This document shows, piece after piece, positions 1 to 7,077 of a stretch of DNA of 10,548 nucleotides. Every line of letters starts with the position of its first letter. Within the stretch, counting starts at the first letter, position 1. Under the pieces are notes generated by a model that did no database searches, had not been told where the DNA came from, and saw nothing but the letters and a program-made list of their open reading frames with translations. The position numbers and the translations under genes are program-made. The DNA comes from Candidatus Bipolaricaulota bacterium (GTDB lineage: Bacteria; Bipolaricaulota; Bipolaricaulia; Bipolaricaulales; Bipolaricaulaceae): positions 1-10,548 of the forward strand of contig JAGGRX010000006.1 of the NCBI GenBank assembly GCA_021159405.1. Direction: 5' to 3'.

Positions 1-1
1 G

Positions 2-934
2 GTGGGTAAACTCGCCCCGATGGCGGAGGGACGGGTTTGGCCGGCTTATTTACGGATGTCGTCGCGGGAGCTTCGAGCCCGGGCGGAGGCGCTTCGGGAG
101 CTCGCCTCCCCGTGTCGGCTTTGCCCCCGGGAGTGCCGTGTGCGGCGGGCGCAAGGGGAACGGGGCTCCTGCCGGGCCGGGCTCACTCCTTGGGTGTCAA
201 GCTTCGGCCCCCACTTCGGGGAGGAGCGGGTGCTCGTTGGCCGGGGCGGCTCGGGCACCATTTTCTTTACCGGCTGCAACCTGCACTGTGTCTTTTGCCA
301 GAACTACGAGATCTCCCAGCTCTGCGAAGGGGAGGAGATCTCCGTAGAGGAGCTTGCGGCCTGGATGCTAAAGCTTCAGGAGCTGGGCTGCCACAACATC
401 AATTTAGTCACCCCCACCCACCAGGCCCCCCAGATCGTGGAGGCGCTGGCGATCGCCCGGGAGGGGGGCCTCGGGCTCCCCATCGTGTGGAACTGCGGAG
501 GGTACGAGTCGGTGGAGGCACTCAGGCTTCTCTCGGGGATCGTCGACATCTACATGCCGGACTTCAAGTACGGGGATTCCCGGGTCGCCGCCCGCTATTC
601 CGACGCCCCGGGGTACTTCGAGGTCGCAAAGGCCGCCCTTAAGGAGATGCACCGGCAGGTCGGAGACCTCAAGATCGAAGGCGGGATCGCCCGCCGAGGG
701 CTCCTGGTGCGCCACCTTGTCCTCCCCGGGGGCCTCGCCGGAACGGAGAAGGTGCTCAAGTTCATCGCCGAGGAGCTCTCCCCGAAGACCTTCGTCAACA
801 TCATGGCCCAGTACTACCCCACCTACAAAGCGTGGCAGTACCCAGAGCTTGCCCGGCGCATCACCCCGGAGGAGTACAGCGAGGCGCTTAAGATCGCACA
901 CCGGCTGGGCCTTTCCCGGGCTGCCCCCCACTAG
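2..934 (+). CDS. PflX-like radical SAM protein (COG1313 type)
   Basis: The protein has the radical SAM cluster motif CxxxCxxC at Cys92, Cys96 and Cys99 (GCNLHCVFCQNYEIS), whose cysteines should hold a 4Fe-4S cluster that cleaves S-adenosylmethionine. An N-terminal cysteine group (Cys38, Cys41, Cys45, Cys57, in LCPREC) and a GEE motif after it are typical of the PflX/COG1313 group, named for its resemblance to pyruvate formate-lyase activase. Further family-like blocks are VTPTH (136-140), DFKYG (187-191), RHLVLPG (237-243) and MAQYYP (268-273). About 310 residues is the usual family length, so the gene is complete or nearly so. The start is uncertain. GTG at 2 lies at the window edge; ATG at 20 or ATG at 56 are alternatives, and none has a clear ribosome-binding site. 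The substrate is unknown. No formate-lyase partner lies nearby, so I do not call it a true PFL activase. It is followed by a 57-nt gap before the serine cluster. Confidence 0.9.
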   Translation: MGKLAPMAEGRVWPAYLRMSSRELRARAEALRELASPCRLCPRECRVRRAQGERGSCRAGLTPWVSSFGPHFGEERVLVGRGGSGTIFFTGCNLHCVFCQNYEISQLCEGEEISVEELAAWMLKLQELGCHNINLVTPTHQAPQIVEALAIAREGGLGLPIVWNCGGYESVEALRLLSGIVDIYMPDFKYGDSRVAARYSDAPGYFEVAKAALKEMHRQVGDLKIEGGIARRGLLVRHLVLPGGLAGTEKVLKFIAEELSPKTFVNIMAQYYPTYKAWQYPELARRITPEEYSEALKIAHRLGLSRAAPH

Positions 935-941
935 CCTCAAC

Positions 942-970
942 TTGCCAGACAGCCTGACGAAGGGTACATT
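942..970 (+). promoter_or_regulatory. Candidate sigma-70-type promoter for the serine cluster
   Basis: TTGCCA (942-947, five of six against TTGACA) and TACATT (965-970, four of six against TATAAT) are separated by 17 nt in the 57-nt gap before the aminotransferase. Transcription would start near 977, just at the Shine-Dalgarno AAAGGAGG (977-984), giving a very short leader. The match is moderate. Readthrough from the radical SAM gene is equally possible, since no terminator hairpin is visible between them. Confidence 0.35.
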
Positions 971-991
971 GGAGGCAAAGGAGGGATCCCG

Positions 992-2068
992 ATGAAAAAC
1001 TGGCATAGCAAGCTTTTTACCCCTGGCCCTACCGAGGTGCGGCCCGAGGTCCTGCAAGCCATGTCCACTCCCCAAATCCACCACCGCTCGCCCGAGTTCT
1101 CGGAGCTCTATGCTGAGCTTCAACCCAAACTACAGAAGTTCCTATACACGGATCAGACCGTGTTCGTGTTCACCTGCTCCTCCACCGGGGTCATGGAAGC
1201 CGCGGTTCGGAACACGGTGAGGAAGAAGTGTCTGAACTTGGTGAACGGGGCCTTCGGGGCGCGCTGGCACCAGATCACCAAGGCCTGCGGTCTCCCCTGC
1301 GAGGCCCTGGAAAATCCGTGGGATGTGGCGATCAAGCCCGAGCAGGTGGAGGAGCGGCTCCGGAGCGGCGAGTTCGACGCGGTGACCTTAGTGTTCAACG
1401 AAACCTCCACCGGAATGATGAACCCCCTGCCGGAGATCGCCGAGGTGGTCAAGAGTTTCCCGGACGTGTTGCTCCTGGTGGACGCGGTGTCCGCCATGGG
1501 GGGGGTGAAGATCGAGTTCGACCGGCTGGGGCTGGACGTGCTCCTTGCCGGGGTGCAGAAGGCCATCGCCCTGCCGCCCGGGCTCACGGTATGTGCCGTC
1601 TCGGACCGGGCCCTGGCCCGCGCCGAGGAGGTGAAGCCCAAGACCTACTACTTCTCCTTCCCGGTGATGCTCAAGTACCACAAGAAGAACCAGACCCCCT
1701 CCACCCCTTCCATCCCGCACCTTTTCGCCCTTAACGCCCAGCTCGATGCCATGTTCGAGGAAGGACTGGAGAAGAGATTTGCTCGCCACGAGGAGATGGC
1801 AAGCCTGGTACAGGCCTGGGCCAAGAAGCACTTCGACATCTATCCAGAGGAAGGCTATTGGAGCAAGACCCTCACTTGTGTCAAGAACACACGGGGCATC
1901 AACGTGGCCGAGCTCAACAGGACCTTGGTGGAGGAACACGGGATGCGGATCTCAAACGGCTACGGCGACCTCAAGGAGAAGACCTTCCGCATCGCCCACA
2001 TGGGCGACCTCACCACCGCCGACATCCGGGGGCTCCTTTCCACCATCGACATGATTCTGGGACTGTAA
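992..2068 (+). CDS. Class V PLP-dependent aminotransferase (serine/alanine-glyoxylate type)
   Basis: This 358-residue protein is a fold-type I, class V aminotransferase of the alanine-glyoxylate/serine-pyruvate branch. It opens with FTPGPTEV (9-16), as this branch usually does. Asp164 in VDAVSAMGG should contact the pyridoxal ring nitrogen. Lys190 in GVQKAIALPPGL is the expected Schiff-base lysine. NETSTG (136-141), TPSTPS (235-240) and the late arginine in FRIAHMGD (Arg333, substrate carboxylate) also fit. ATG 992 is supported by AAAGGAGGG (977-985) six nt upstream. The gene lies 21 nt before serA, so the likely role is transamination of 3-phosphohydroxypyruvate with glutamate to phosphoserine, in place of classical SerC. 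Alternatives are serine-pyruvate or alanine-glyoxylate transamination in glyoxylate metabolism. The family is certain; the substrate is inferred from context. It should be a soluble cytoplasmic dimer. Confidence 0.93.
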   Translation: MKNWHSKLFTPGPTEVRPEVLQAMSTPQIHHRSPEFSELYAELQPKLQKFLYTDQTVFVFTCSSTGVMEAAVRNTVRKKCLNLVNGAFGARWHQITKACGLPCEALENPWDVAIKPEQVEERLRSGEFDAVTLVFNETSTGMMNPLPEIAEVVKSFPDVLLLVDAVSAMGGVKIEFDRLGLDVLLAGVQKAIALPPGLTVCAVSDRALARAEEVKPKTYYFSFPVMLKYHKKNQTPSTPSIPHLFALNAQLDAMFEEGLEKRFARHEEMASLVQAWAKKHFDIYPEEGYWSKTLTCVKNTRGINVAELNRTLVEEHGMRISNGYGDLKEKTFRIAHMGDLTTADIRGLLSTIDMILGL

Positions 2069-2089
2069 GGTGATGTGTAAGGAGGAGAT

Positions 2090-2998
2090 ATGAAGGTTTT
2101 GATCTGTGATCCGCTGGCGGAATCGGCCGTCGCGCGCCTCAAGGAGGCCGGCCTGGAAGTGGTGGAGAAGACCGGGATGTCCCCGGAGGAGCTGGCCCAA
2201 GAGCTCGCCAAGGGCTACGAGGTCATCGTGGTCCGCTCGGCGACCAAGGTCAGGAAGCCCGCGATCGACGCGGCGGTGGGCCTTAAGCTCATCGTCCGGG
2301 CCGGGGTGGGCCTGGACAACATCGACGTTGAGTATGCTCGAAAAAAGGGGATCGAGGTGCGCAACACTCCTCGGGCGAGCACCGACTCGGTGGCCGAACT
2401 CACCCTGGCCCACATGCTGGCCCTGGCCCGCTCCCTGCCTCAGGCCACCCAGTCCCTGCGCGAGGGAAGGTGGGAGAAGAAGGCCTTCCGGGGGATCGAG
2501 CTTTCCGGGAAGACCCTGGGGGTGATCGGGATCGGCCGGATCGGCCAGGCGGTAGCCCGCCGGGCCCTTTGCCTGGGGATGCGCGTAGTCGCCTACGACA
2601 AGTTCGTAAAGGAGTCCCCCCTCCCCGAGGTGCGGATGGTCCCCCTGGAGGAGCTCCTCCGGGAGGCTGACTTTGTCACCCTGCATGTCCCGCCCGATCC
2701 CGCAGGCCCGGTGATCGGGAAAGAGGAGATCGCCAAGATGAAACCGGGAGCTTACCTCATCAACTGCGCCCGGGGCGGGGTGGTGGACGAGGCCGCCCTG
2801 CTTGAAGCTTTGAACTCCGGAAAGCTCGCCGGGGCTGGTCTGGATGTGTTCGAGGAGGAGCCGCCCAAGAACATGGAACTCCTCCGCCATCCGAAAGTGT
2901 CCCTCACCCCCCACATCGGGGCCCAGACGAAGGAGGCGCAAGGGCGGGTCGGCGACGAGGTGGTGGACATCCTCCTCGAGTTTGCAAGGAGCACGTAA
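2090..2998 (+). CDS. serA: D-3-phosphoglycerate dehydrogenase, short form without ACT domain
   Basis: This enzyme would oxidise 3-phosphoglycerate to 3-phosphohydroxypyruvate with NAD+, the first step of serine synthesis. The 302-residue protein has the split substrate domain of the D-2-hydroxyacid dehydrogenase family (residues about 1-95 and 285-302) around a Rossmann domain. The latter carries GIGRIG at 147-152, with Asp170 at the end of the next strand, which favours NAD over NADP. The catalytic set is Arg228 (NCARGG), Glu257 (before PP in FEEEPP) and His275 (TPHIGAQT). The spacing of Arg and Glu matches the E. coli SerA pair. It stops where long SerA proteins continue into ACT or ASB regulatory domains, so serine feedback through ACT is not expected. 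The start is fixed by AAGGAGG at 2079-2085. Another D-hydroxyacid dehydrogenase activity is possible, but the aminotransferase neighbour supports SerA. Confidence 0.93.
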   Translation: MKVLICDPLAESAVARLKEAGLEVVEKTGMSPEELAQELAKGYEVIVVRSATKVRKPAIDAAVGLKLIVRAGVGLDNIDVEYARKKGIEVRNTPRASTDSVAELTLAHMLALARSLPQATQSLREGRWEKKAFRGIELSGKTLGVIGIGRIGQAVARRALCLGMRVVAYDKFVKESPLPEVRMVPLEELLREADFVTLHVPPDPAGPVIGKEEIAKMKPGAYLINCARGGVVDEAALLEALNSGKLAGAGLDVFEEEPPKNMELLRHPKVSLTPHIGAQTKEAQGRVGDEVVDILLEFARST

Positions 2999-4297
2999 AT
3001 GGCCAAGGTCTATCCGTTCCGCGGAGTCCGCTATAACCTGGATGTGGTCGGGGACCTATCGAAAGTCGTGACCCAGCCCTACGACCGGATCGGCCCTAAA
3101 GAGGAGGAAGAGTACAGGCGCCGCTCCCCCTATAACATCGTGCGGGTGATCGGCGGGAAGGTCCCGCCCGCGGACGAGGCCGAGTACGCCCGCCGGGCCG
3201 AAACCTTCCGCAAGTGGCTCGCGGAAGGGGTACTGGTGCGCGACCCCGAGCCAGCGCTTTATGCCTACTACCAAGAGTTTGCGTGGGAGGGGCAGGTTCA
3301 CACGCGCAAGGGAGTTGTAGCCCTGCTTGACCTCAAGGAAAGCTCGGTCAAGGCCCACGAGAAGACCCTGAAAGGTCCCAAGGAGGATCGTCTAAGGCTC
3401 CTCCGGGCCACCGAGGCCAACTTCGGCCACATCTTCATGCTGTATCAGGACCCCTCCCGCCGCGCCTCCGGGGCCGTGGACGAGGAGGTAGCCGGCCGCG
3501 CCCCGGAGATGGAGGCCCGCGATGACTTCGGAAACCGCCATATGCTCTGGCGGATCACCGACGAGGAGGCGATCCGAACGGTGCAGGAGGTCCTGGCCGC
3601 CCTCCCCCTGTTCATCGCCGACGGCCACCACCGGTTTGAAACCGCGGTGACCTTCATGCAGGAGTGCTTTGAGCGGGGTTGGAAGCCGGTGCCGCCGGAG
3701 ACCTTCACCTCCCGCATGGTGACGTTGGTGAACACGGCCGAGCCGGGCCTCGTCATCCGCCCCATCCACCGGGTCGTCCACTCCCTGGAAGGCTTCGACC
3801 CAGACCGGTTCCTCAAGGAGTTGGAGGGGGAGTTCCGGGTGGAGCCCCTTTCTTCCTTGGAGGAGGCGCAAAAGCGCCTGGCCGAGGGCTTGGGGGTGGA
3901 ACACGTGTTCGTGGTCTACCTCCCCGGCGGCCGCTTCTACGCCGTCTCGCTCAAGGACGAGGGGAGGATCCCGAAGCTCGTCCCGGGGGAGCAGTCCCTG
4001 GCCTGGAAGTCGCTGGACGTCTCCATCCTGCACAAGGCGGTCCTGGAGCGAATCCTTAAAATCGACGAGGAAAAACTCGCCGCCGGGACCCACGTTTCCT
4101 ACACCCCGTACCGGGAGAAGGCCGTCGAGGCGGTGGAGCGGGGCGAGGGGCAGCTCGCTATCCTCCTCAACCCCACCCGGGTGGAGGAGGTGATGGCGGT
4201 GGCAAGCCAAGGGGAGCGCATGCCCCAGAAGTCCACGGACTTTTACCCCAAGCTCCTCACCGGCCTTGTGGCCATGCGGATGGAGATCGAAAAGTAG
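2999..4297 (+). CDS. DUF1015 family protein in the serine cluster
   Basis: This 432-residue protein belongs to the DUF1015 (COG4198) family, whose function I do not know to be established. Recognisable family blocks are QPYDRI near 26-31, SPYNIVRV (43-50), HEKTLKGPKEDRLRLL (120-135), the hallmark ADGHHRFETA (207-216), LLNPT near 389-393 and PQKSTDFYPKL near 409-419. No signal peptide or membrane segment is seen, so it should be cytoplasmic. Its ATG follows the serA stop directly (TAAATG, 0 nt), with AAGGA at 2986-2990 as ribosome-binding site, so the two genes are almost certainly co-transcribed and probably translationally coupled. DGHHR followed by an alanine resembles the ParB/sulfiredoxin-fold motif found in ParB and in the free serine kinase SerK. 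A role in phosphoserine or serine phosphate chemistry is therefore a reasonable guess, but only a guess. The family assignment is secure. Confidence 0.9.
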   Translation: MAKVYPFRGVRYNLDVVGDLSKVVTQPYDRIGPKEEEEYRRRSPYNIVRVIGGKVPPADEAEYARRAETFRKWLAEGVLVRDPEPALYAYYQEFAWEGQVHTRKGVVALLDLKESSVKAHEKTLKGPKEDRLRLLRATEANFGHIFMLYQDPSRRASGAVDEEVAGRAPEMEARDDFGNRHMLWRITDEEAIRTVQEVLAALPLFIADGHHRFETAVTFMQECFERGWKPVPPETFTSRMVTLVNTAEPGLVIRPIHRVVHSLEGFDPDRFLKELEGEFRVEPLSSLEEAQKRLAEGLGVEHVFVVYLPGGRFYAVSLKDEGRIPKLVPGEQSLAWKSLDVSILHKAVLERILKIDEEKLAAGTHVSYTPYREKAVEAVERGEGQLAILLNPTRVEEVMAVASQGERMPQKSTDFYPKLLTGLVAMRMEIEK

Positions 4298-4329
4298 CCC
4301 ATGCCTGCTGGAGGATGTCTCAAATTGCC

Positions 4330-4357
4330 TTGACACCCAGCCGACCGCTCATAAAAT
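4330..4357 (+). promoter_or_regulatory. Sigma-70-type promoter of the clpC-protease operon
   Basis: A perfect TTGACA (4330-4335) and TAAAAT (4352-4357, five of six) are separated by 16 nt. The start of transcription would fall near 4364, inside the inverted repeat that begins at 4356. The promoter lies in the 107-nt gap between the DUF1015 stop and the clpC start. No terminator hairpin for the upstream operon is visible in 4298-4329. Confidence 0.75.
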
Positions 4358-4384
4358 TAGCAGTCAGAGCTATAGACTGCTAAT
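4356..4384 (+). promoter_or_regulatory. CIRCE-like HrcA operator (perfect inverted repeat, N9 spacer)
   Basis: TTAGCAGTC (4357-4365), nine bases, then GACTGCTAA (4375-4383) form a perfect inverted repeat, extended to ten pairs by A4356 and T4384. The known CIRCE consensus is TTAGCACTC-N9-GAGTGCTAA. This site has the same 9-9-9 geometry and differs only at the seventh base of the left arm (C to G), with the matching change in the right arm. It starts on the last base of the -10 hexamer and covers the predicted transcription start, as expected for repression by the heat-shock repressor HrcA. The clpC-protease pair is therefore probably heat-induced. No hrcA gene is in the window. Confidence 0.85.
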
Positions 4385-4390
4385 CACTTG

Positions 4391-4399
4391 AGGAGGTGA
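4391..4399 (+). promoter_or_regulatory. Strong Shine-Dalgarno that sets the clpC start
   Basis: AGGAGGTGA is complementary over nine bases to the usual 16S rRNA 3' end and lies five nt before GTG 4405. The upstream in-frame GTG at 4396 is inside this element, so it cannot be the start codon served by it. Confidence 0.8.
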
Positions 4400-4404
4400 G
4401 GTCA

Positions 4405-7077
4405 GTGGACAGGTTGTGCGATGTGTGTAAAGTCCGGCCGGCCACCCACCGGATAGTGGATCGCCGGGGCGGCCTGGCCAGGGAGCTATACCTGTGCGAC
4501 CGCTGCTACGCTGAGCGGTATGGGAACTTGCGCTCGCCCTGGGAGTTCCTATTCGGGGGCTTTTTCGACGATTTCCTGGGAGATTTCTTCGACCGGCCCC
4601 GCCCCAGGAGGACGGCGGTAGACATCTCCGAGTGGCTCTCCCAGCCGGCCCGGGAGGCCCTATCGCGCTCCGCCGAGAAGGCCGTCGAGCGAGGGAGCCC
4701 TCACATCGACACCGAGCACTTGCTCTTGGCGCTCCTAGATACCCAAGTGGTACAGGCGATCTTCCGGGCCCTGAAGCTTTCGCCGGAGGACGTGGAGCAG
4801 TACATCGAGCACAACGCGCCCAAGGGGGAGGCCGAAGTGAAAAGCCCGGATCTCTCGCCTCGGCTTAAAGAGGTGCTGGTGCTCGCGGCCGAGGAAGCCC
4901 AAAGGCTTGGCCACTCTTACATCGGGCCGGAGCACCTTCTTATCGGCCTGGTGCGGGAGTCGGAGGGCCTGGCCGGGGACCTCCTCAGGAAATACGGCCT
5001 CACCCCCGAGTCCCTCCGCCAGCAGGTGGTGAAGGTGGTGGGTAAGGGGGCCGAGGAGGGGCGCGTGGAGGAGCCCTCCCCTACCCCCACCCTGGACAAG
5101 TACTCCCGCGACCTCACCGCCCTGGCCCGCCAGGGCAAGCTCGATCCCGTGATCGGCCGGCACGAGGAGATCGAGACCGTGATCGAGATCCTGTCCCGCC
5201 GCACCAAGAACAACCCGGTCCTGATCGGGGAGCCAGGCGTGGGAAAGACCGCCATCGTGGAGGGCCTGGCCCAGAGGATCGTCAAGGGCGAGGTGCCCGA
5301 GATCCTGAAGGGCAAGCGTGTGGTGGAGCTCGACCTCACCGGGCTCGTCGCCGGCACCAAATACCGGGGCGAGTTCGAGGAGCGCATCCGCAAGGTCCTG
5401 GACGAGGTGAAGAAGAACCAGGATCAGATCATCCTGTTCATCGACGAGGTGCACCTCCTGGTGGGGGCCGGCGGCACCGGCGAGGAAGGGACCATGGACG
5501 CGGCCAACATCCTCAAGCCCATGCTCGCCCGGGGGGAGCTGCACGTGATCGGGGCCACCACCCTGAACGAGTACCGAAAGCGCATCGAGAAGGATCCTGC
5601 CTTGGAGCGGCGTTTCCAGCCGGTGTTGGTGTCAGAGCCCACCGTGGAGCAGACCGTTGAGATCCTGCGGGGGCTCCGGGATCGCCTGGAGGCCCACCAC
5701 AAGGTGAGGATCACCGAGGAGGCGATCACCGCGGCAGCGGAACTCTCGGACCGCTACATCCGGGGCCGGTTCCTCCCGGACAAGGCCATCGACCTTCTCG
5801 ATCAGGCCTGTGCCCGAGTGCGCATCCGCAACACCATGCCCCCGCTCGAGGTACAGGAGGCGGAGGCCAAGATCAAGGAACTCCAGCGCGAGGAGTCGGC
5901 TGCGGTGGGGGCCAAGGACTTCGGCCGCGCCGAGGAGATAAAGCTCGAGCTCAAAAAGTGGGAGAGCAAGCGCGATCAGGCCTTAGAGGAGTGGAAGAAG
6001 ACCCGGGCCAAGTCGGTTCCAGAGGTGAGGATGGAGCACGTGGCCGAGATCGTTTCCCGCCTCACCGGTATCCCCGTCTCCGAGCTCACGAAGGAGGAGC
6101 GGGAGAAGCTCCTCAAGATGGAAGAGCTTCTGCACCAGCGGATCGTGGGCCAGGACGAGGCGGTGCGGGCGGTGGCCGAAGCCGTGCGCCGCGCCCGAGC
6201 TGGTCTTTCAGATCCAAATCGCCCCATCGCCAGCTTCCTGTTCCTGGGCCCCACCGGGGTGGGGAAGACCGAGCTCGCAAAAGCCTTGGCCTGGATCCTG
6301 TTCGGGGACGAGGACGCCATCGTCAGGATCGACATGTCCGAGTACATGGAGCGGCATGCCGTGGCCCGGCTCATCGGGGCGCCGCCGGGGTACGTGGGCC
6401 ATGAAGAAGGCGGCCAGCTCACCGAGGCAGTCAGGCGCCGCCCCTACTGCATCGTGCTTTTGGACGAAATCGAGAAGGCACACCCAGAGGTGTTCAACAT
6501 CCTGCTTCAAGTCCTGGACGATGGTCGCCTCACCGATTCCAAAGGCCGCACCGTGGATTTCACTAATACGGTGATCATCGCCACCAGCAACATCGGGGCG
6601 GAGATCATCCGTGATAACCTGCGCCTGGGGCCGGACGCCCTGGATTACCAGTCTTTGAAGGAGCGGCTGATGGGGGAGCTTTCCCGCTACTTCCGCCCTG
6701 AGTTCATCAACCGGATCGACGAGATCATCGTGTTCCAGGCCCTGACCCGAGACCAGATCCGCGAGATCGTGAAGCTCCAGCTCGAACGGGTTGAGAGGAG
6801 GCTCAAGGCCCAAAACATCACCCCCAAGTGGACCGAGGCTTTGATCGATTACCTCGCCGATCGGGGCTACTCCCCCCAGTTCGGGGCCCGGGAGCTCAGG
6901 CGCGTAATCCAGCAAGAGGTGGAGGGGCTGCTGGCACGCAAGCTCCTGGCGGGCGAGATCGCCAAGGGCAGCGTGGTGGAAGTGGACTACGACCGGTCTC
7001 GGGGGGAACTGGTAGTACACTCATTGGCGCCTGCCGCCTCCAATCCCGGGAAGGGGAGTGAAGGAGGGGACAAATGA
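4405..7077 (+). CDS. clpC: ClpC-like AAA+ unfoldase with N-terminal zinc finger
   Basis: This Hsp100 ATPase of 890 residues would unfold and thread proteins, either into a protease or for disaggregation. Numbered from GTG 4405, the order is as follows. A four-cysteine zinc finger (Cys5, Cys8, Cys31, Cys34) resembles the McsA N-terminus. A Phe/Asp-rich linker (about 48-65) comes next. Two Clp_N repeats follow (about 75-213). AAA module 1 has Walker A GEPGVGKT 275-282, Walker B ILFIDE 343-348 and pore tyrosine 320 in KYRGEFEER. A UVR-type coiled coil (about 485-530) marks ClpC rather than ClpB. AAA module 2 has Walker A GPTGVGKT 615-622, Walker B VLLDE 684-688 and pore GYVG around Tyr663. A small D2 domain and a polar tail end the protein. 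B. subtilis ClpC is about 810 residues; the excess is mainly the zinc-finger region. The loop after SNIGAE, where ClpP docking needs a Leu-Gly-Phe-like tripeptide, reads RLGPDA. GTG 4405 is chosen because GTG 4396 lies within the Shine-Dalgarno. Confidence 0.93.
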   Translation: MDRLCDVCKVRPATHRIVDRRGGLARELYLCDRCYAERYGNLRSPWEFLFGGFFDDFLGDFFDRPRPRRTAVDISEWLSQPAREALSRSAEKAVERGSPHIDTEHLLLALLDTQVVQAIFRALKLSPEDVEQYIEHNAPKGEAEVKSPDLSPRLKEVLVLAAEEAQRLGHSYIGPEHLLIGLVRESEGLAGDLLRKYGLTPESLRQQVVKVVGKGAEEGRVEEPSPTPTLDKYSRDLTALARQGKLDPVIGRHEEIETVIEILSRRTKNNPVLIGEPGVGKTAIVEGLAQRIVKGEVPEILKGKRVVELDLTGLVAGTKYRGEFEERIRKVLDEVKKNQDQIILFIDEVHLLVGAGGTGEEGTMDAANILKPMLARGELHVIGATTLNEYRKRIEKDPALERRFQPVLVSEPTVEQTVEILRGLRDRLEAHHKVRITEEAITAAAELSDRYIRGRFLPDKAIDLLDQACARVRIRNTMPPLEVQEAEAKIKELQREESAAVGAKDFGRAEEIKLELKKWESKRDQALEEWKKTRAKSVPEVRMEHVAEIVSRLTGIPVSELTKEEREKLLKMEELLHQRIVGQDEAVRAVAEAVRRARAGLSDPNRPIASFLFLGPTGVGKTELAKALAWILFGDEDAIVRIDMSEYMERHAVARLIGAPPGYVGHEEGGQLTEAVRRRPYCIVLLDEIEKAHPEVFNILLQVLDDGRLTDSKGRTVDFTNTVIIATSNIGAEIIRDNLRLGPDALDYQSLKERLMGELSRYFRPEFINRIDEIIVFQALTRDQIREIVKLQLERVERRLKAQNITPKWTEALIDYLADRGYSPQFGARELRRVIQQEVEGLLARKLLAGEIAKGSVVEVDYDRSRGELVVHSLAPAASNPGKGSEGGDK

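Noticed and set aside
1952..2941. A 329-codon minus-strand open frame across the aminotransferase end and serA.
   Set aside because: Both plus-strand genes are unmistakable, and the reverse frame gives a low-complexity His/Gly/Leu-rich product with no motif or ribosome-binding site. The same applies to 404-1123, 3392-4336, 4735-5544 and 6208-7020 on the minus strand.
4356..4384. Reading the inverted repeat as an intrinsic terminator of the serine operon.
   Set aside because: There is no T-run after the second arm, the repeat begins on the -10 base of a good promoter, and its sequence and spacing match CIRCE.
5860..5995. A possible UvrB/UvrC-related gene or DNA-repair function for the UVR-like segment in clpC.
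   Set aside because: The segment lies between the two AAA modules, where ClpC proteins normally carry a UVR-type coiled coil; it is part of the unfoldase.
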